Shown here piece after piece: positions 33,746 through 40,990 of a DNA stretch of 41,217 nucleotides. The position numbers and the translations under genes were made by a program. Under the pieces are notes generated by a model, which saw nothing but the letters and a program-made list of their open reading frames with translations, made no database searches and was not told the origin of the DNA. This DNA comes from Chitinilyticum litopenaei DSM 21440 (GTDB taxonomy: Bacteria; Pseudomonadota; Gammaproteobacteria; Burkholderiales; Chitinibacteraceae): the NCBI RefSeq assembly GCF_000428145.1, contig NZ_ATZJ01000040.1, forward strand, positions 1 through 41,217. The letters are read 5' to 3'. Numbering within the stretch: position 1 is the first letter of the stretch; every line of letters begins with the position of its first letter.

Positions 33746-34381
33746 TCAGCCCAATGCCTGCGCGGGACTTGCCATGACTGGGGGAGAGGCGACCGAGCTG
33801 CCCGCGAGCGGGCGGCTTTCCAGCAGCGTGGCGGCCAGCGCCTGCCCGGCCAGCCAGTCACCCAGGCCGGAATCGGCATTGATGTGGCCAAGTCCTGCCA
33901 GCAGCGTAAAGCGGCTGCGCCAGTCCCGCGCCATGGCCTGCGCCGCTGCCGGTGTGCAGGCAGGGTCGTTGTCGCTGGCGACCAGCAGGCTGGGGAAGGG
34001 CAGCGGGGCGCGGCTGCGCGGCGAAAAGCCGCTGCCTTGCCAGGGGCGCTGCGGCCGTTCGCTGTCGGCGGGGGCAACCAGCAGCGCGGCGTGCACGCGA
34101 TGGGTATTGGCGCGGTAATGTTCGGCCCAGTGCGCAACAGTCAGGCAGCCCAGACTGTGTGCAACAATGAGTATCTGCCCGGAAGCCTTTTGCAGCGTTG
34201 CATCCAGGCGTATACCCCAGTCTTGCAGGGCCGGGGTTTCCCAGTTGTCCTGCACTACCCGGCGCATGGCCGGGTCGTGCTGCTGCCAGCGGCTCTGCCA
34301 GTGCTGCGGGCCGGAGTCGCGCCAGCCCGGCACCAGCACGATGCTGTTGCCCTGGCGCAGCCAGTCGGTGAACACGTGCAT
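33746..34381 (-). CDS. RBBP9/YdeN-type serine hydrolase
   Basis: A 211-residue alpha/beta hydrolase. It opens with NSIVLVPGWRDSGPQHWQSRW, the family signature. The nucleophile is Ser76 in AHSLG, the likely acid Asp139 in SDNDPAC, and the His is 166 in GLGHINADSGLG. Such proteins (YdeN, RBBP9) are small cytoplasmic esterase-like hydrolases with poorly known substrates. It follows the porin gene by 13 nt and looks like the last gene of the sulfate-binding protein, EAL and porin unit. The C-terminal tail beyond residue 190 (LLESRPLAGSSVASPPVMA) is low complexity. Confidence 0.87.
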   Translation of the reverse strand: MHVFTDWLRQGNSIVLVPGWRDSGPQHWQSRWQQHDPAMRRVVQDNWETPALQDWGIRLDATLQKASGQILIVAHSLGCLTVAHWAEHYRANTHRVHAALLVAPADSERPQRPWQGSGFSPRSRAPLPFPSLLVASDNDPACTPAAAQAMARDWRSRFTLLAGLGHINADSGLGDWLAGQALAATLLESRPLAGSSVASPPVMASPAQALG

Positions 34382-34394
34382 CGCCGCGCGCTCC

Positions 34395-35117
34395 TTAGAA
34401 GGTGTAGGTCGCGCCCAGACGGAAGCGCCAGTCGTCGGTCAGCACGCCGCGCGGCGCGTTCGGATCCTGCACTTCGCCCACATAGCCGAACTCCCCGTGC
34501 AGGCGGACATTCTTGGTGATCTTGTAGCCACCGCCAATGTTGTGCTCGTAATTGTTCTTGCTGCCATTGGCGAAGGCATAGTTGCTCAGCTTGTGATCCC
34601 AGCGGAAGTTGTAATAGGCATCGAATTCCTTGTTGATGGTATTGCGCAGCGTGATGTCGGTGCGTGTCCAGTCGTCGTTATCGATCTGGCGGTTAAGGTT
34701 GGCGCTGGGTTCATTGTTGTACTCGTAGCGCACGCGCCCATCGAGGCGCCAGCCGGGCTGGAAGGCCCAGTTGGCCTGCAGGCCAACCTTGTAGACCTCG
34801 TTATTGCTCGATTTCACCGAATCCCACAGCACCGAGGGCAGCAGGGTGATCGTGTCATTGAGCTTGTACTTGTAATAGAGCTGGAATTCGGTGTCCTTCC
34901 AGCTGATGTCGTCCAGGCCCGCGCCGGCCTTGCTCGAATTGTTGATGGTGTATTCGATGGTGCCGCCAAGGCCGTTGTCGAGTTCATGCCCCAGCAGGAA
35001 GCGGCTTTCCCAGCGTTCCTGGCCGGTGCGGTACTGCCCGCGGAAGTCGATGCTGGCGGCCTGGGCGGCCGCGGCGGTGGTGAGCGCCAGGGTGAGTGCG
35101 ATCAGTTTGGTGTTCAT
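34395..35117 (-). CDS. KdgM-family outer-membrane porin
   Basis: A 240-residue protein from ATG at 35117 (AGGAG site upstream). A signal peptide (KLIALTLALTTAAAAQA) precedes SIDFRGQYRTGQERWESRFLLGHELDNGLG, which matches the start of KdgM oligogalacturonate porins. Alternating beta strands rich in Tyr and Trp continue to a terminal Phe (LGATYTF), the outer-membrane insertion signal. KdgM forms a 12-strand anion-favouring monomeric channel for acidic oligosaccharides. Its ATG overlaps the EAL stop (ATGA), so it is translationally coupled to that gene and probably to the second sulfate-binding protein. A role in sulfated or sulfonated substrate uptake is a guess from context. Confidence 0.85.
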   Translation of the reverse strand: MNTKLIALTLALTTAAAAQAASIDFRGQYRTGQERWESRFLLGHELDNGLGGTIEYTINNSSKAGAGLDDISWKDTEFQLYYKYKLNDTITLLPSVLWDSVKSSNNEVYKVGLQANWAFQPGWRLDGRVRYEYNNEPSANLNRQIDNDDWTRTDITLRNTINKEFDAYYNFRWDHKLSNYAFANGSKNNYEHNIGGGYKITKNVRLHGEFGYVGEVQDPNAPRGVLTDDWRFRLGATYTF

Positions 35118-36013
35118 GCGTTTGCTCCTGATTGACTGAGTGTTGTGGTGTTGTTCTGGGTTGTGTGTTGTGCTGTTGCCGGTCGCGTCGCCGTCAGCGT
35201 GCCTTGCGGGCGGCCCAGCCAGTACCCCTGCAGCAGATGCGCGCCGCCATCCAGCGCCAGCTGCTGTTGCAGCGCGGTCTCGATGCCTTCGACGACCACC
35301 TGGCCGGCCAGCTCGTGCAAGAGCCCGATCAGCTTGCCCAGTACCCGGCGTGCGCGCGGGTCGTGTTCGGCGCGCACGATGAACTGGCGATCCAGCTTCA
35401 CGAAATCGGGCTCCAGCTGCCAGATGCGGTCGATGTTGGCGCTGCCGGCGCCGAAATCGTCGATGGCGATCAGAAAGCCCTGCTGGCGATAGTTGCGCAC
35501 AGCATTGCGGATGTGGCCAAGCTGCTGCGGGCTGATGTTTTCCTCGGTGATTTCCAGCACGATGGGCAGGCCGGCGGCGCCAAACTGCTCGCGGATATGG
35601 CGGAAAAAATGGCCATGCCGCTCGTTGATTTCCAGCAGGTGGGCCGGATGCACATTCAGGAACAGCGGCGTGGTCGCGCCGCCGGCGTGCAGGTAGTTCA
35701 CCAGGTGCATCAGGCGGCATTGCCGGTCGAAATTGACCAGCTCGCCCTGCAGCGTGGCAATGGCAAAGGCGCGCGCCGGCGCCACGGCGCGGCCGCGCGT
35801 GCTGGCGCGCAGCAGCGCTTCGTAGCCGTAAAGACGACCGCTGTGGTCAAAAATCGGCTGGAAGACACTGCCCAGCGTCAGGCCGAGTGTGCGGGCCAGC
35901 AGGCCTTGCTGCGGCGTGCGCGCCCACTCGACCCGCGACCAGCCGCCATTGAGCGGGTCGCCAAAGCTGGCAATCCAGGCATCCAGTGCCGCGGGAAAAG
36001 CGGGGGCATTCAT
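35114..36013 (-). CDS. EAL-domain cyclic-di-GMP phosphodiesterase
   Basis: A 299-residue stand-alone EAL protein without a GGDEF or transmembrane region. Catalytic residues appear intact: Glu65 of EALLR, Asn120 (LNVHP), Glu154 (LEITEE), Asp185-Asp186 (IDDFGAG), Lys206 (FVKLD), Glu242 (VVEGIE) and Gln262. It should hydrolyse c-di-GMP in the cytoplasm. The 60-residue N-terminal part may be a sensing or binding segment (VFQPIFDHSGRLYG starts the EAL fold). It follows the second sulfate-binding gene by 23 nt and overlaps the porin start by four bases. An EAL enzyme in a nutrient-uptake unit is unusual. Confidence 0.92.
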   Translation of the reverse strand: MNAPAFPAALDAWIASFGDPLNGGWSRVEWARTPQQGLLARTLGLTLGSVFQPIFDHSGRLYGYEALLRASTRGRAVAPARAFAIATLQGELVNFDRQCRLMHLVNYLHAGGATTPLFLNVHPAHLLEINERHGHFFRHIREQFGAAGLPIVLEITEENISPQQLGHIRNAVRNYRQQGFLIAIDDFGAGSANIDRIWQLEPDFVKLDRQFIVRAEHDPRARRVLGKLIGLLHELAGQVVVEGIETALQQQLALDGGAHLLQGYWLGRPQGTLTATRPATAQHTTQNNTTTLSQSGANA

Positions 36014-36036
36014 GGCCGTGTTCCTTATCGTGCGGC

Positions 36037-37041
36037 TTACTTGCCGGGTTTGTAGATCTGGTCGAATACGCCGCCATCGCTGAAGTGGGTCTTCTGCGCC
36101 TTTTCCCAGCCGCCGAAGACATCGTCGATGTCAAACAGCTGCACCTTGGGGAACTGCTTGGCGTACTTGGCCGCAATATCCTTGTCGATCGGGCGGTAGT
36201 AGTTCTGCGCGGCGATTTCCTGGCCCTCCTTCGAATAGAGGTACTTCAGGTATTCCTCGGCCACCTTGCGGGTGCCCTTTTTGTCGACGTTCTTGTCAAC
36301 CACGGCCACCGGCGGCTCGGCAAGGATGGACAGGCTGGGGGCCACGATGTCGAACTTGTCCGGGCCCAGCTCCTTCACGGCCAGCACGGCTTCGTTTTCC
36401 CAGGAGATGAACACGTCACCCTGGCCGCGCTGGGCGAAGGTGGTCAGCGCGCCACGCGCGCCGGTGTCGAGAATCGGCACGTTCTGGAAGAGTTTCTGCA
36501 GGAATTCGCGGGCCTTGGCCTCATTGCCGCCCGGCTGCTTCAGTGCATAGCCCCAGGCGGCGAGGTAGTTCCAGCGTGCGCCGCCCGAGGTCTTCGGGTT
36601 CGGCGTGATGACCTTCACGTCATTGCGCACCAGGTCATTCCAGTCCTTGATGTTCTTGGGATTGCCCTTGCGCACCAGGAAAACGATGGTCGAGGTATAA
36701 GGGCTGGCGTTGTGCGGCAGTTTTTTCTGCCAATCCTTGCCCAGCAGCTGGCCCTTGGCATGCAGTTCGTCGATGTCATACGCCAGCGCCAGCGTCACCA
36801 CATCGGCTTCCAGGCCGTCCAGCACGGAGCGCGCCTGCTTGCCCGAGCCGCCGTGCGACTGCTTGACGGTGACGTCGTCGCCGGTTTTTTTCTTCCAGTG
36901 TGCGGCAAAGGCCTTGTTGTATTCCTGATAGAGCTCGCGGGTCGGGTCGTAAGACACATTCAGCAGCTCGACACTGGCGGCAAAGGTGCTGCCGGCGAAC
37001 AGGGCGAGGGTGAGGGCGGTAAGGCGGGTCTTGAAGCGCAT
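36037..37041 (-). CDS. Periplasmic sulfate-binding protein (CysP/Sbp family), copy 2
   Basis: A 334-residue paralogue of the protein at 32287-33288. A signal peptide (TRLTALTLALFAGSTFAA) precedes VELLNVSYDPTRELYQEYNKAF, KQSHGGSGKQARSVLDGLEADVV, ITPNPKTSGGARWNYLAAWGYAL and TRKVAEEYLKYLYSKEGQEIAAQNYYRP. It binds sulfate, thiosulfate or a related oxyanion. No second permease set is encoded nearby, so it presumably feeds the CysTWA system or uses an unlinked one. It is first in a unit with EAL, porin and hydrolase genes. Confidence 0.93.
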   Translation of the reverse strand: MRFKTRLTALTLALFAGSTFAASVELLNVSYDPTRELYQEYNKAFAAHWKKKTGDDVTVKQSHGGSGKQARSVLDGLEADVVTLALAYDIDELHAKGQLLGKDWQKKLPHNASPYTSTIVFLVRKGNPKNIKDWNDLVRNDVKVITPNPKTSGGARWNYLAAWGYALKQPGGNEAKAREFLQKLFQNVPILDTGARGALTTFAQRGQGDVFISWENEAVLAVKELGPDKFDIVAPSLSILAEPPVAVVDKNVDKKGTRKVAEEYLKYLYSKEGQEIAAQNYYRPIDKDIAAKYAKQFPKVQLFDIDDVFGGWEKAQKTHFSDGGVFDQIYKPGK

Positions 37042-37398
37042 GGCGGGTTCTCCGGGTGAGTTGATGGCTGCATCTTCGCACCGGAGTTGTTATGCCATTA
37101 AATACTTTAAAATGATTTTTATAGTTCTATTTAGAATTTATGACGCTTGGCCGTGCCCGTAAACGCGCCGTCGCAGACCGCATGAACGCTGGGCGAGGCC
37201 TTGCGCAAGCACCAGAGCGCACGGCGCAGACTGCCACCCGCGACCTGCGCAGACGTGCTCCCGCTGTTGTCGGTGCTCTGCATGCTGAGCGCCGCTTGAA
37301 CAGACATTGAGACATTGCAGCGCGATTCCCGCTTTGCCCGCAGGGAATCCCCGCGCGATGAGGGAATGGCGAATCGGATCAGCTGCGCGATTCGGGTT
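37042..37398. promoter_or_regulatory. Intergenic region upstream of sulfate-binding copy 2
   Basis: The first 100 bp (37080-37140) are AT-rich, with TTAAATACTTTAAAATG and GGCATAACAACTC (minus strand), and likely hold the promoter, perhaps CysB-controlled. The rest contains a 56-codon Arg-rich plus-strand frame (37140-37310) that I do not accept as a gene, and an imperfect ATTCCCGC hairpin at 37325-37348. Confidence 0.4.
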
Positions 37399-38037
37399 TC
37401 AGGGCGTGCAAAGGCGCAAGGCCATGCCGCGGATGGCGGCCTTCAGCTGTGCCCAGTCGGCGTCGCTGGCCAGATCCAGGCCGCCGAAGCGGCGAATCGT
37501 GCGCGCGCGCAGCAGCAGGTATTGCACGCCGGCGATCAGCAAGAGGCTGATGCCGCGCAGCTCCGGCGCCTGCCTGGCAACGTCGGCGCCCAGCAGCGCC
37601 TCGACCTGCTGGCCCCATTGTTCGCGCTCGCTTTCCAGAATCGCGGTCAGCTCGTTGCGGCTGGCGATTTCGGCGGCGAGGATTTCGATGGTGAGCGGGC
37701 GGGCGCGCAGCGCGTCGATAAAGCGCTCGAAAAACAGCGCATAGCGCTCCGCCAGCGGCAGCGCCGCCAGCGCGTCGTCGCCGGCCAGCTCAGCCACGCT
37801 CGGCCAGAAACGCCCGCTGGCGCCCCAGGCGCGCAGCAATTCGGGCAGACCGCCGAAGTAGCGGTAGATCAGCACCTTGTCGATGCCGGCCTCGCGCGCA
37901 ATCGCGTTCACGCCGATGGCCGCGAAGCCGTCGCGCGCCAGCACCGCGCCGACTGCCGCCAGGATGCGCTCCTCGCTGGCGGCGCGGTCGCGCGTGCGGC
38001 TGGCGGGTTTGGCGGGGGCGGGCGGGGGCGTGGTCAT
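37399..38037 (-). CDS. TetR-family transcriptional repressor
   Basis: A 212-residue regulator from ATG at 38037; an ATG at 38046 is an alternative. The N-terminal TetR helix-turn-helix is clear: RDRAASEERILAAVGAVLARDGFAAIGVNAIAREAGIDKVLIYRYFGGLPELL. The ligand-binding part is helical (FERFIDALRARPLTIEILAAEIASRNEL). It lies 94 nt downstream of the nitroreductase-like gene on the same strand, and likely represses that gene and itself from the paired palindrome at 39303-39343. The inducer is unknown. Confidence 0.9.
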   Translation of the reverse strand: MTTPPPAPAKPASRTRDRAASEERILAAVGAVLARDGFAAIGVNAIAREAGIDKVLIYRYFGGLPELLRAWGASGRFWPSVAELAGDDALAALPLAERYALFFERFIDALRARPLTIEILAAEIASRNELTAILESEREQWGQQVEALLGADVARQAPELRGISLLLIAGVQYLLLRARTIRRFGGLDLASDADWAQLKAAIRGMALRLCTP

Positions 38038-38131
38038 GACGGGCATTCTTCGGCAGTGTGAGAAGTGGCAGCGGCGGGTGGGCCGCCGGCAGGCTGTATC
38101 AGGCAGCCCGCCAGCGGCGCAGGCGCCAGCT

Positions 38132-39289
38132 TCAGCCGCGAAGGATGTGCGCGTCAAGCCCGCGACGCGGCGCGGGCGGCACCGGCTCGGCAAAACCGGC
38201 GCGCGCCCACATCTGCACGGTCTGGCCGTCGGCATCCAGCACGCGGTGGATGTCGCGGTAGGGGCCGGCGACTTCCGGGTATTCCTGCAGCGCCTGCTGC
38301 AGGGGCTGCATGACGACGCCGTGCGCGGTGGCGGCGAGCTGCACGCGTACATAGGCGCGCCCGGCGTTGATCTGTATCACGCGGTCATTGCCGGGTGAAA
38401 CGAGCCACAGAAAGGCCGGGGTCGTCGCCAGCTTGCGGTTGAACTCGTCGAGCTGCCCCGTCGTTGCGCTGTCGTCGGGCGCCGGCGCCTTGCTGCGGTC
38501 AAACAGCCCCAGTCGCTCCAGCCAGACCACCTTCGGGTCGAGCAGCGTGAGGCCGTCGCGGTGTTTTGCCACCTCGGCGCTGCCGATGCGCAGCCAGCGG
38601 TAGGATTCGAGGATGGTGCGCGGCGTGGTCAGCTCGATGCGCCAGGCCTCGATGGCGATGGCGCGCTGGGCGGCCAGCGCCTGCGCTGCGCCGGCATCGA
38701 CATGCCCAAAGCGCAGCGGCCACGGCGCCACGGCCGCCGCCATGGCGCGCCAGGCCGCATCGGGAATGGCGCGCGCGGGGTCGTAGGCATTGCGGTTGGT
38801 ATGCCGGTGCACGATCTGCGCGAACAGCGGATCGCGCGTCACACCGGCATCCGCGACCAGGCGGATGCGCGCCACCGGGCGCTGATCGGGCCGCACGGGG
38901 CCGAACACGCCTTCGGGAAACAGCGTGATCTCGGCGCGCAGGCCACGCTCGCGAGCCGCCAGATCCAGCAGCTCCAGAAAGGTGCCGTGGCTCATCATGA
39001 TCTGCCGCGAGTAGGGGTCGGTTTCCGGCAGCAGCCGGGTTGGGTCGCAGTACAGCGTGATCTGCTGTGGCGTCGCCAGGTCGACGAGCCAGGACTGCAG
39101 ATTGTGCGAATGCGGCGCGAGAATCGCGTAGGACAACACCCAGCGCCGCACATCCGTCTCACCCGTTCCCGGCGTCTGCCAGGCCGCCAGCGCCTCGGGC
39201 GGCGTTGCCGCCGCGCACGCCACCAGCCCGCTGCCCGCCGCCAGAATCACCCCGCCGCCGACTACTCTCAGAAAATTGCGCCTGTCCAT
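38132..39289 (-). CDS. Tat-exported nitroreductase-like (Acg-type) protein
   Basis: A 385-residue protein with a twin-arginine signal, DRRNFLRVVGGG (Arg3-Arg4), then a hydrophobic stretch and LVACAA, which could also be a lipobox. The mature part resembles Acg-like nitroreductase-fold proteins: LAPHSHNLQSWLVDL, DPYSRQIMMSHGTFLELLDLAARERG and HRHTNRNAYDPARAI. The later part contains INAGRAYVRVQLAATAHGVVMQPLQQALQEYPEV. The fold binds flavin in true nitroreductases; FMN use is not proven here. GGAG site before the ATG. Repression by the downstream TetR protein is likely. Confidence 0.8.
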   Translation of the reverse strand: MDRRNFLRVVGGGVILAAGSGLVACAAATPPEALAAWQTPGTGETDVRRWVLSYAILAPHSHNLQSWLVDLATPQQITLYCDPTRLLPETDPYSRQIMMSHGTFLELLDLAARERGLRAEITLFPEGVFGPVRPDQRPVARIRLVADAGVTRDPLFAQIVHRHTNRNAYDPARAIPDAAWRAMAAAVAPWPLRFGHVDAGAAQALAAQRAIAIEAWRIELTTPRTILESYRWLRIGSAEVAKHRDGLTLLDPKVVWLERLGLFDRSKAPAPDDSATTGQLDEFNRKLATTPAFLWLVSPGNDRVIQINAGRAYVRVQLAATAHGVVMQPLQQALQEYPEVAGPYRDIHRVLDADGQTVQMWARAGFAEPVPPAPRRGLDAHILRG

Positions 39290-39302
39290 GTCCGCTCCTT
39301 AA

Positions 39303-39343
39303 GTCACCATTTGGTGACACAAGTTTTGTCACTTAATGGTGAC
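39303..39343. promoter_or_regulatory. Paired palindromic operator for the TetR regulator
   Basis: Two 16-bp sites lie just upstream of the nitroreductase-like start. GTCACCATTTGGTGAC at 39303-39318 is palindromic (arms GTCACCA and TGGTGAC), and GTCACTTAATGGTGAC at 39328-39343 has GTCAC and GTGAC arms. Their centres are 25 bp apart. This is typical of TetR-family operators overlapping a promoter. Confidence 0.7.
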
Positions 39344-39442
39344 TTGTCAAGCGAACGCAGGCAGGCGCACCGCCAGAGCGTGATGGTGCAAGGCCATTTC
39401 TGATACTGATTGGGTAGCTACCTCTGCAAAGAACTGTTCGTC

Positions 39443-39462
39443 ATTCCCGCGAAAGCGGGAAT
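39443..39462. repeat. ATTCCCGC hairpin repeat
   Basis: A perfect hairpin (ATTCCCGC, GAAA, GCGGGAAT), the same family as at 32168 and 33586. A related degenerate copy follows at about 39505-39545. Confidence 0.75.
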
Positions 39463-39562
39463 CCGGGTGCAACGCCTGTTCCAGTGATGCGCTAGATACC
39501 AGCTTTGCCCGCAGGGAGTCCCCGGGGGACGCCGGGATGACGGAGTGCTGAGCTGGCTATCT

Positions 39563-39677
39563 ATTGATCCGGCCCTCGGAAGTTTGAATTTCCGTAGGAG
39601 CGAGCTTGCTCGCGAAGCCTTGCTGATCGCGAGCAAGCTCGCTCCTACGAGTAAAATCATCAGAGGGCCGGATCAAT
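39563..39677. repeat. REPIN-like double hairpin nested in a 15-bp inverted repeat
   Basis: The inner arms at 39593-39615 and 39627-39649 are 23-bp perfect reverse complements beginning CGTAGGAGCGAGCTTGCTCG, separated by 11 nt; each arm itself contains GCGAGCTTGCTCGC-type dyad symmetry. The outer arms, ATTGATCCGGCCCTC at 39563-39577 and GAGGGCCGGATCAAT at 39663-39677, are also perfect. The GTAGGAGCGAGC core matches REP elements best known from Pseudomonas. Confidence 0.85.
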
Positions 39678-40092
39678 AATCAGTTTCCTGATTGGGTAAG
39701 CACCGGCGCCAGCCGGCACCGCGCAAGCGCCGCAAGGCGCTACGCATTACCAGCCTGCTGTGTCTTCTTCGCGCGGCAGTGCGGGGTGCGGCCGGGTGAA
39801 TGCCTGCCCCGCATGGCGGCGGGTTTGCCTGGCCGGTTCGGATGCGGCGCCAGGCCGGCGCGGGGTGGGGCTGTGGTGCGGCAGGGAAGGTTGGCAGCCC
39901 TGCGCAGAACATGGGTTGTGGTGTATGTGGTCCCGGCCCTTTTCAGTAATGGGCTGTGGCGATATACCTGTGCACTACCCCGCTCGGATCGCTGGCTCGG
40001 CAAAAGCCGGTTCGTCATTCCCGCGTCCCACGGGGGATTCCCTAAGCTCAAAGCGGCAATTCAGCGAGCATGCCAGTTCGCGCCGCCACCGC
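39678..40092. other. Gene-free region with a degenerate ATTCCCGC repeat
   Basis: No convincing gene is seen in these 415 bp. A degenerate hairpin (ATTCCCGCGTCCCACGGGGG) starts at 40017. Open frames here have no recognisable content. Confidence 0.5.
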
Positions 40093-40416
40093 TCAGCCGA
40101 AGAAGCGGCGCAGCGCCGCGTCCGCCTTGGCCTTCACCTCGTCGTTGACGTAGAAGGCCACGGTGGCCAGTGCCGCGGCCAGCGTACCCATGTCGTCCGT
40201 ATAGCCAACCAGCGGCGCGAGATCGGGCACCGCGTCGAGCGGAAAAATGAAATAGGCGAGCGCCGCATAGATCACGCTCTTCGCCCACACCGGCGTCGCC
40301 GGCGACTGCGCCGCGTAGTACAGGCACAGCGCACGGCCCACCACCTCGCGCCCCGCCGACTTCGCATAGCCGCCCAGCTTGTCCCAGAAACCCTTATCCT
40401 CGAATTGCGCGTCCAT
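40093..40416 (-). CDS. YkvA-family (DUF1232) membrane protein
   Basis: A 107-residue protein from ATG at 40416 (AGGAG site). It carries the DUF1232 signature VIYAALAYFIFPLDAVPDLAPLVGYTDDMGTLAAAL, with a hydrophobic segment around it. An N-terminal basic-acidic helix (FWDKLGGYAKSAGREVVGRALCLYYA) precedes it. The family is widespread and of unknown function; it is probably an inner-membrane protein. It stands alone between repeat-bearing gaps. Confidence 0.88.
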   Translation of the reverse strand: MDAQFEDKGFWDKLGGYAKSAGREVVGRALCLYYAAQSPATPVWAKSVIYAALAYFIFPLDAVPDLAPLVGYTDDMGTLAAALATVAFYVNDEVKAKADAALRRFFG

Positions 40417-40529
40417 TGTTTTCTCCTGGTGTTGCCCGGTGAAGAATGCGGGCAAGGGCTTGATCTGACAAGGGGAAGGCGCAAAGGTGCCGGAGGGTCT
40501 TAGAGGCAAGGGCTGCCCGGTCTTGGTAG

Positions 40530-40560
40530 GGTGTGCAAACCCGGCAGGGGTTTGCGCACC
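40530..40560. repeat. GGTGTGCAAACC hairpin
   Basis: The arms GGTGTGCAAACC (40530-40541) and GGTTTGCGCACC (40549-40560) pair with one mismatch around a 7-nt loop. It lies between the YkvA gene and the interrupted gene and may be a dispersed repeat or a terminator-like structure. The rest of 40417-40681 shows no gene. Confidence 0.6.
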
Positions 40561-40681
40561 GGAAAGCGGTTCAACATGAGCGAGGCGCTTGTTTGGGAAT
40601 TGCTCCGCGTGCGTAAATCAGGATTTGCACACGTTACATGTCCGATAATGCAGTTTGTCGATTAATTACTACGGAGGCTGA

Positions 40682-40990
40682 ATGGAACACTTTCCAACCA
40701 ACTTGGCTATCACGCCAGACGATTTTGATTCTTCTGGGTGGCTTGAAGTGCTTGAGAGTGCTGGCGATGATGGTTACCCATCGTTATGGCGAGCCTTCTC
40801 GAATGCTGCAAGGGTGGCTGTTGGCGAAGGCAACATCCCGCGCAGGAAAGTGCTTTGGTTATTGGCCGATGCGTGCTCGATGCGTCTCGTTCCTGGCAGC
40901 CTCAACAATCCATTTCAACCTTTTATAGTGATGGAGGGGCGGCGCTCTGAGGTTGACCGCGAATTTCGGATACCAAGCGTAGCCAGATAA
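40682..40990 (+). pseudogene. N-terminal fragment of a DUF7380-like protein, truncated by an IS element
   Basis: The frame of 102 codons starts at ATG 40682 with GGAGG upstream. Residues 1-90 look like the N-terminus of a longer family that I recall as DUF7380-like: AARVAVGEGNIPRRKVLWLLADACSMRLVPGSLNNPFQPFIVMEGRRS. After GRRSEV the sequence passes into the likely IS end at 40954 (TGACC), and the last 11 residues plus stop come from IS DNA. The missing C-terminal part should be to the right of the window. The family recall is moderate; the junction is inferred. Confidence 0.6.

Noticed and set aside
37140..37310. 56-codon Arg-rich plus-strand frame divergent from sulfate-binding copy 2
   Set aside because: No ribosome binding site, no family resemblance and composition typical of GC-rich noncoding DNA.
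39418..39660. 80-codon minus-strand frame with VGASLLAISKASRAS
   Set aside because: It is a translation of the REP doublet, a well-known source of spurious gene calls.
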